From Verrucomicrobiia bacterium (GTDB taxonomy: Bacteria; Verrucomicrobiota; Verrucomicrobiae; Limisphaerales; UBA11358), in assembly GCA_030042375.1 (NCBI GenBank), contig JASHZU010000506.1, positions 1 through 6,130 on the forward strand: a stretch of DNA of 6,130 bases, written 5' to 3'. The translations under genes and the position numbers were made by a program. Under the pieces are notes generated by a model. It had not been told where the DNA came from. It saw nothing but the letters and a program-made list of their open reading frames with translations, and searched no databases. Of this stretch, positions 1 through 4,038 are shown one piece after another (positions within the stretch are counted from its first letter, which is position 1; the number at the start of each line of letters is the position of its first letter).

Positions 1-20
1 ATAAAAAATAATTCTTTAAA

Positions 21-80
21 AAACTGCTTTAGTAGCCTTGAGCAGCCTTTAATAGCCTTTAGCAGGTTTGATCCGCCTTC
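21..80. repeat. Degenerate 10-bp tandem repeat
   Basis: Written in blocks of ten from base 21, the sequence shows a repeated unit close to A(G/A)(C/T)AGCCTTT. The best copies are agtagccttg (31-40), agcagccttt (41-50), aatagccttt (51-60) and agcaggtttg (61-70). Weaker copies flank them at 21-30 and 71-80. The period is exactly 10, close to one DNA helical turn, so each copy presents the same face of the helix. The frame is probably not coding. The array could be a protein-binding tract or a simple-sequence expansion; its function is unknown. The last copy runs into the CCGCC inverted repeat. Confidence 0.6.
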
Positions 81-96
81 GCCAAGGCTATGGCGG
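73..96. repeat. CCGCC...GGCGG inverted repeat element
   Basis: CCGCC (73-77) is the reverse complement of GGCGG (92-96). Inside, GCCTT (75-79) and AAGGC (84-88) can form a competing 5-bp stem with a CGCC loop, so two exclusive folds are possible. Elements of this kind (TCCGCC, then TTCGCCAAGGCTA, then TGGCGG) occur as short interspersed repeats in many bacterial genomes as I remember them, but I cannot confirm copies elsewhere in this genome. No T-run follows, so it is not a classical terminator. Confidence 0.45.
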
Positions 97-166
97 GACG
101 CGGGAGAGGGCAAACCAGTGTGCGATTTCTGGTCTTTGAATGGCCTTTCAGCCACGCCAGTCCTAT

Positions 167-185
167 GTGATTGCAGAATAATCAC
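167..185. promoter_or_regulatory. Small dyad, possible operator or hairpin
   Basis: GTGATT (167-172) and AATCAC (180-185) are perfect reverse complements separated by seven bases. It could be a regulator half-site pair or a short hairpin. The spacing does not match the CRP consensus (TGTGA-N6-TCACA). One 6-bp dyad is not strong evidence of function. Confidence 0.15.
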
Positions 186-284
186 CGGGGCATTTTAGCG
201 GGCCCGGAGAAATAAATAAGGTATTGGGGAACGCAAAAAAGGATTATCAAAAAGCCTGAGATTGACCGATACAGGAAAACGCTC

Positions 285-314
285 TTGACAATTATTGTTT
301 CTTATGAGGCAATA
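285..314 (+). promoter_or_regulatory. Possible weak promoter for the membrane-protein gene
   Basis: A perfect -35 hexamer, TTGACA, lies at 285-290. The -10 region at the expected distance (around 308-314, ggcaata) matches TATAAT poorly, and no extended -10 compensates clearly. If it is used, the mRNA would carry an untranslated leader of roughly 100 nt before the TTG start at 421. No better promoter is apparent between 97 and 420. Confidence 0.25.
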
Positions 315-382
315 GATGGCGGGAAGGCAGGGGAGAAGTCAGTCAGGCGGAATCACAGAAGAGGCAAAGAAATTCAAATTAC

Positions 383-404
383 GGCCACCTTTTATGGTGG
401 AGCC
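383..404 (+). promoter_or_regulatory. Hairpin just upstream of the TTG start
   Basis: CCACC (385-389) pairs with GGTGG (396-400) around a 6-nt loop, ttttat. Two more G-C pairs (383-384 with 403-404) can be added across a two-base bulge. The stem ends 17 nt before the TTG start and covers the only G-rich stretch (GGTGGAG) in that region. An ATG at 394 begins a 7-codon reading frame (MVEPFYI) in the same frame as the gene. It stops at TGA 415-417, three bases before the TTG. The hairpin could affect initiation or couple translation of the mini-frame to the gene, or it may be coincidental. Confidence 0.3.
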
Positions 405-420
405 ATTTTATATCTGACCC

Positions 421-3400
421 TTGAACGATCAAAGTCAAAACTCAAAAATTGCCGGCATTGTGGTTGCGCTGTTAACCATGCTGCTGGGGTATGGTTTTAT
501 CCGCGAGAACCTTCAAAGTCCACGCCCTTATTCACTTCTGGCGCCCTCCCAAATGTTGGATACGGAAGATAATCACAGGGTTGAATCCAGACTCTGGCAG
601 GATCCATTTGAGCCTTTTGAATCATCCACAAATCAAACGGATGTAGCGGGAAAAGCCCTGTCCCGAGCTTTGTTGGACAACTGGACCAATGATATTTATC
701 AGTTATTATGGAATGACATCACAAACCGTGCCGCGAACAATCGGATTGCCATCCTGGGGGTAATGTTGCCAGGAGGGTCCTACGGTGAAGACAAGGAAGT
801 GCGTTTACGTCTGCGCTACGCAGTAGAACTGGCCTTGTTGACGAAAGATGTCGGGCCGGAGGATAGCACTCATATCTATACCAACTCGGTCTGGCTCAAC
901 CGGATTGACTTTTTCCACACCAACGTGATTTCGGGCACCAACGTGGTCATTCGTTATGGAATCGACCCGGAATCCCGTCTCAGCCAGTACTCCTATGAAT
1001 GGTTTAAAACTACAAATGATCCGGCTTATGGACCAAGAACCAATAATTTTCAGGCATGCGTCCTATGGCTCAACGAAGATGATTTTGCAGACGATCCAGC
1101 ATCGCGATTGGGGTCATTATTGACCAACATACCTGCGCTTACCACAGGGACGAATGTGTCCTTTTATCTCATTGGCCCGCGCGCTTCCGACACTCTGCAA
1201 GCTCTGGCTTACACGGACAAAACTAAATTATCACACGCTCTTTACACCAGCCTGACAAATGCGGCGGATCTCCATCATTTCTACATCCTTTCGCCGGAAG
1301 CCACTGCTTCGGTACTTCCTGCCAACGCCAACGACGAGGAGGACAAAGGCGTGAGCCTGCGATTGGGCACGCTATTTAGTACCAATGTTTTTTACAATTG
1401 GATTGCCACCGATGAGCGAATCGCGAATTTGATTTCGCGGGAATTGGTTAACCGTCTGGATTCACCCACCGTCAATTCCAATAATGTTGTGGTTCTGTTG
1501 AGCGAGCAGGACACTTACTACGGAAGGAAGCTTGCGGACGAATGGACGTGGGCATTAGTCACGAATGGCGTTTGTGCAGATGCCAAGCATGTCTGGCAAT
1601 TTTCTTATTTGCGCGGGCTGGACGGCTCCAAGCCACAAGCACAGACCCCGGACCAGCCGCCAGCGCTGCCGAACACCCCAGAGGCAGCTTTGCAGACAGC
1701 AATGCAGCAGCAACAGGGTGAACGTGCAGATGGGGATGCCCAATTAGACTATATCATTCGACTGGGAGAATTTTTAAAAGAAAGAGACGATGAACTGAAA
1801 AGCCAGGGCGGAGGGAGGATCATCGCTGTCGGCCTTACAGGCAGCGATGCCTATGACAAGTTAATCCTGTTAGAGCAATTGCGCCGCAAATTTCCCGAAG
1901 CCGTCTTCTTCACGTCTGACCTTGATGCACCTCTCTGGACAGCCCAGGAGCAAAGATATACCCGCAATCTTCTCATTGGCTCCGCCTATTCGGTCAATCC
2001 GATGATAACGCAAACGAGCACGCAGTCAACCTCTGACCAGTTCACATCGTTTCGTGATGTTTACCAGACGGCAGTGTTCCGGGCGTGTTTGGCCGTAGTC
2101 AAATATGAAAAAACCGGCAACGCGGGTTTTCTCAACGACCATGACTTGCAGGGAGGGTTGTATAAAATCGGACGGCATGGCCCAGTCCCGCTTTCTATAA
2201 TAAGCGGTGCGGGGGAGCCGCCGGAACCGGATCCTTTTCTGGCGCGTTGGTTGCCGTTGGTCTTGATGCTGGCAGCTTTTGCAGTAATGCTGGTATATTT
2301 TACCGCCGGGTGCTCGGGGGGAATTGAGCGGCCCGAGGAAATTAATCAAGACCATCCGTCTTCATCGAAAATTCGCAAAGCGGAAGAGAATGAGCGCTTG
2401 CGACAAATATCCTACGGCAAGTTGCTGGCAATATTTATTTGCATCATGTTAGCCGGCCTAGTGGGATTGGGATTCCAGTACTGGACTTGGACAATAGCCA
2501 TGAGCGCCGGGGAAGAACCATGGGGCTTTATGGAGGGAGCCAGCATTTGGCCTTCGGAATATGTGAGGTTGCTCGTTGTCTATTTGGTCTTTGTTTTCTT
2601 CTATGTTGCTCATCGGCGGCGGCAACGCCACCGCAGGAAACTTTGGAAAAAATATTTCCGAGAAGATGCCAATCCGAACCAGGATGAAGATGAGGATGAA
2701 AATTTGGATGAATCATGGAAGGCTTTCCAGGAAAAATGCATGGAGCGATGGAAGGATGACTTGGCGCCCAGGAAAAAGCGTGAAATTGCGGAATCGGACG
2801 GCTATCAGCTTTGGAAAAAGTCCGGGAAACCCAGCGGCAAAAATTTGAAAGATTGGATAGCACAGGCTGAAACGGAATTAGAGCGTGAAAGAAAAAGCTC
2901 ATTAATTTTCAGCTGGATGCCGCCTTTCATCGAAGTACATAAGGCCGGAATGCCTCGGGAAGTATGCGTTAACGCTACAGCCCTTTTTAGAGGTTATCTT
3001 AATTTGGGACAATTTAAAAAACGCATAAAGAGAATGTGCTTTTGCGTAGCAATTTATTTCATGCTGGCAGCATCTTTGGTTTTGTGTCTTCACGACGTTC
3101 CAACCCTTTGGCTGATCCGAGGTTCCCAGTCGCATTTGTTTGATAAATTTATGCTTTTAACTGTAGTTTCAGGGACATTGTTCGTCCTCTTTTATGTTTT
3201 CGACTCTGTGCTTCTCACAAAACGGGTGCTTGATTATATCAGCCGCCACGCCACCTGCTGGCCGGAACCAGCACTGAGGCAAAATGCGATTGAATTTGGC
3301 GTCAAGCCAGAACATCTGGATGCCTTGCTGGATGTTGATTTTGCTGCCGTCCAGACTGCAGAGATAGGGCCTCTCATGTTTGGCCCCATTATCCTGCAAT

Positions 3401-3819
3401 TGCTTTTGCTGATTTCCCGCAGCCCATGCTTTGATGATTGGACATGGCCGACCGGTTTGATCCTGATTTTTGTGATAAATTTTCTGGCCGCAGGGATCTG
3501 TTGGTTTGTTGTACGGGCCGCCACCAGTAATGTCCGGAACGACGCCCGCAAACGTATCAATAAGGCGATATCGTCCGTAAAAAATTCCAGTGAAAATTCT
3601 TATTTTGTCGTTCCTGCGGCCGGGCCCCCGGAATCAACCAAAAGAATATCACCTACAGAATATTTGAATAACCTGGGGAATGTGCAAAACGAAATCGAAG
3701 GTGAAAAGCGCGGAGCATTTGCCAATTGGTTTCAAGACCCAACCTATTTGGCGGTTTTTATTCCTTCAGGTGCTACGGGGGTCATTACTTTGGTTGGCAC
3801 TTTTTTACTCAGAAAATAA
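421..3819 (+). CDS. Large polytopic membrane protein with extracytoplasmic binding-protein-like region, function unknown
   Basis: This is a 1132-residue protein with no function I can name. Residues 10-27 form a membrane anchor. Residues 28-608 should lie outside the cytoplasm and show repeated beta-strand/helix units like type I periplasmic binding proteins: RIAILGVMLPGG (108-119), NVVVLLSEQDTYYGRKLADE (355-374), and RIIAVGLTGSDAYDKLILLE (466-485) followed by FPEAVFFTSDLDA. A Gln/Pro/Ala-rich insert occupies about 403-435. Further membrane segments are near 609-628, 666-688, 714-730, 872-892, 908-929, 981-999, 1011-1031 and 1108-1130. The basic run after residue 730 (HRRRQRHRRK) places loop 731-871 in the cytoplasm. 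That loop has an acidic run (DEDEDE, 755-760) and a DUF2934-like motif (about 787-822). The FDDWTWP motif (1004-1010) and the GAFANWF tail resemble an uncharacterised bacterial family as I remember it. TTG is chosen as the start because TGA at 415-417 closes the frame upstream and the next ATG (codon 20) would cut the anchor. There is no Shine-Dalgarno. The ORF is certain; a receptor or sensor role is inference. Confidence 0.93.
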   Translation: MNDQSQNSKIAGIVVALLTMLLGYGFIRENLQSPRPYSLLAPSQMLDTEDNHRVESRLWQDPFEPFESSTNQTDVAGKALSRALLDNWTNDIYQLLWNDITNRAANNRIAILGVMLPGGSYGEDKEVRLRLRYAVELALLTKDVGPEDSTHIYTNSVWLNRIDFFHTNVISGTNVVIRYGIDPESRLSQYSYEWFKTTNDPAYGPRTNNFQACVLWLNEDDFADDPASRLGSLLTNIPALTTGTNVSFYLIGPRASDTLQALAYTDKTKLSHALYTSLTNAADLHHFYILSPEATASVLPANANDEEDKGVSLRLGTLFSTNVFYNWIATDERIANLISRELVNRLDSPTVNSNNVVVLLSEQDTYYGRKLADEWTWALVTNGVCADAKHVWQFSYLRGLDGSKPQAQTPDQPPALPNTPEAALQTAMQQQQGERADGDAQLDYIIRLGEFLKERDDELKSQGGGRIIAVGLTGSDAYDKLILLEQLRRKFPEAVFFTSDLDAPLWTAQEQRYTRNLLIGSAYSVNPMITQTSTQSTSDQFTSFRDVYQTAVFRACLAVVKYEKTGNAGFLNDHDLQGGLYKIGRHGPVPLSIISGAGEPPEPDPFLARWLPLVLMLAAFAVMLVYFTAGCSGGIERPEEINQDHPSSSKIRKAEENERLRQISYGKLLAIFICIMLAGLVGLGFQYWTWTIAMSAGEEPWGFMEGASIWPSEYVRLLVVYLVFVFFYVAHRRRQRHRRKLWKKYFREDANPNQDEDEDENLDESWKAFQEKCMERWKDDLAPRKKREIAESDGYQLWKKSGKPSGKNLKDWIAQAETELERERKSSLIFSWMPPFIEVHKAGMPREVCVNATALFRGYLNLGQFKKRIKRMCFCVAIYFMLAASLVLCLHDVPTLWLIRGSQSHLFDKFMLLTVVSGTLFVLFYVFDSVLLTKRVLDYISRHATCWPEPALRQNAIEFGVKPEHLDALLDVDFAAVQTAEIGPLMFGPIILQLLLLISRSPCFDDWTWPTGLILIFVINFLAAGICWFVVRAATSNVRNDARKRINKAISSVKNSSENSYFVVPAAGPPESTKRISPTEYLNNLGNVQNEIEGEKRGAFANWFQDPTYLAVFIPSGATGVITLVGTFLLRK

Positions 3820-3822
3820 CCT

Positions 3823-3867
3823 TTTTTTCCAAAAAACGTTGACCTTTTGGCGTATTTGGCCTATAAA
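3823..3867 (+). promoter_or_regulatory. Strong sigma-70-type promoter in front of the structured RNA
   Basis: TTGACC (3839-3844) and TATAAA (3862-3867) each differ from consensus at one position and are separated by exactly 17 bp. Upstream of the -35 lie T7 (3823-3829) and A6 (3831-3836) tracts, resembling an UP element. Transcription should start near 3874-3875. It sits right after the stop codon of the membrane-protein gene, on the same strand as smc, and is the best promoter in the window. It may drive a small RNA, the smc leader, or both. Confidence 0.6.
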
Positions 3868-3873
3868 AAGGGT

Positions 3874-3979
3874 GATTTGGTGAATAAAAGTAAGTGAGTT
3901 GACGGCACAACCCAAATCAGGGTTCCTCACCATTAGTTGTGCCCTCAGCGGCAGAAACCGCATTAGGTTGTGGTTTTTT
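3874..3979 (+). ncRNA. Candidate structured RNA with H-type pseudoknot (sRNA or smc leader)
   Basis: The predicted transcript is about 105 nt, from the promoter above to the T-run. Two perfect 8-bp pairings interlock. TGATTTGG (3873-3880, overlapping the predicted start) pairs with CCAAATCA (3912-3919), and GGCACAAC (3904-3911) pairs with GTTGTGCC (3936-3943). The 5' strand of the second stem lies within the loop of the first and its 3' strand lies outside, which is the topology of an H-type pseudoknot. The inner junction has zero bases, so the stems could stack coaxially. The connecting loops are 23 nt and 16 nt. A terminator-like hairpin follows. I do not recognise it as a known riboswitch or ribozyme class. 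Competing pairings (AACCC 3909-3913 with GGGTT 3920-3924; CACAACC 3906-3912 with GGTTGTG 3966-3972) suggest a switch. No expression or covariation evidence is available. Confidence 0.45.
3955..3979 (+). terminator. Probable intrinsic terminator before smc
   Basis: AAACCGC (3955-3961) pairs with GTGGTTT (3970-3976) through seven pairs, one of them G-U, around an 8-nt loop. The run TTTTTT covers 3974-3979, so the T-tract partly belongs to the stem. A shorter competing stem, GCGG (3948-3951) with CCGC (3958-3961), shares bases with it. It would end the small transcript and also any read-through from the membrane-protein gene, which has no other terminator after its stop. The stem is of modest strength. 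Confidence 0.5.
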
Positions 3980-4038
3980 GCTTTACACGTACCGGCGATT
4001 GTGGTTGCCTAGTGGCAAGCAAATTGCAGTTAAACGAC
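3980..4038 (+). promoter_or_regulatory. Immediate upstream region of smc
   Basis: Between the T-run and the smc ATG I find no Shine-Dalgarno-like sequence (the last bases are gttaaacgac). There is no convincing promoter either: TTTACA at 3982-3987 has no good -10 partner. A small hairpin is possible, TTGCC (4005-4009) with GGCAA (4014-4018) around TAGT. If smc has no promoter here, its transcription must pass through the terminator at 3955-3979, which would make that element regulatory. Confidence 0.3.

Larger units (their letters stand above)
1..420. other. Upstream non-coding region
   Basis: No credible gene is visible here. The first 80 bases are AT-rich and repetitive. The remainder has stops in all frames at short spacing, apart from a frame opened by the TTG at 285, which overlaps the start of the large membrane-protein gene and gives a protein with no recognisable features. 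Apart from the elements listed separately, I see one imperfect hairpin: CAAACCAG (111-118) can pair with CTGG..TTTG (129-138) with a two-base bulge. It has no T-run, so it is not a good terminator. The end of any gene lying upstream is not visible. Confidence 0.6.

Noticed and set aside
31..70. CRISPR-like array
   Set aside because: The repeat units are only 10 bp with no spacers between them.
166..186. CRP-type site
   Set aside because: TGTGA and TCACC are 11 bases apart, not the 6 required by the CRP consensus.
285..572. A 95-codon forward frame starting at TTG 285
   Set aside because: It overlaps the start of the membrane-protein gene by about 150 bases in another frame, its TTG coincides with a -35-like TTGACA, and the protein has no membrane segment, motif or plausible composition.
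2528..2902. Reverse-strand frames of 124 codons and similar lengths within the membrane-protein gene
   Set aside because: The forward frame has consistent membrane segments and domain motifs throughout. The reverse frames show none.
3820..3843. T7/A6 stretch after the membrane-protein stop as a terminator
   Set aside because: The only possible stem is made of A-T pairs with a 2-base loop. It fits better as an A/T-rich UP element before the -35 at 3839.
3880..3897. A 5-codon GTG frame (MNKSK) inside the candidate RNA, as a possible leader peptide
   Set aside because: It is too short, has no ribosome-binding site and no run of a regulatory amino acid, so it is most likely chance.
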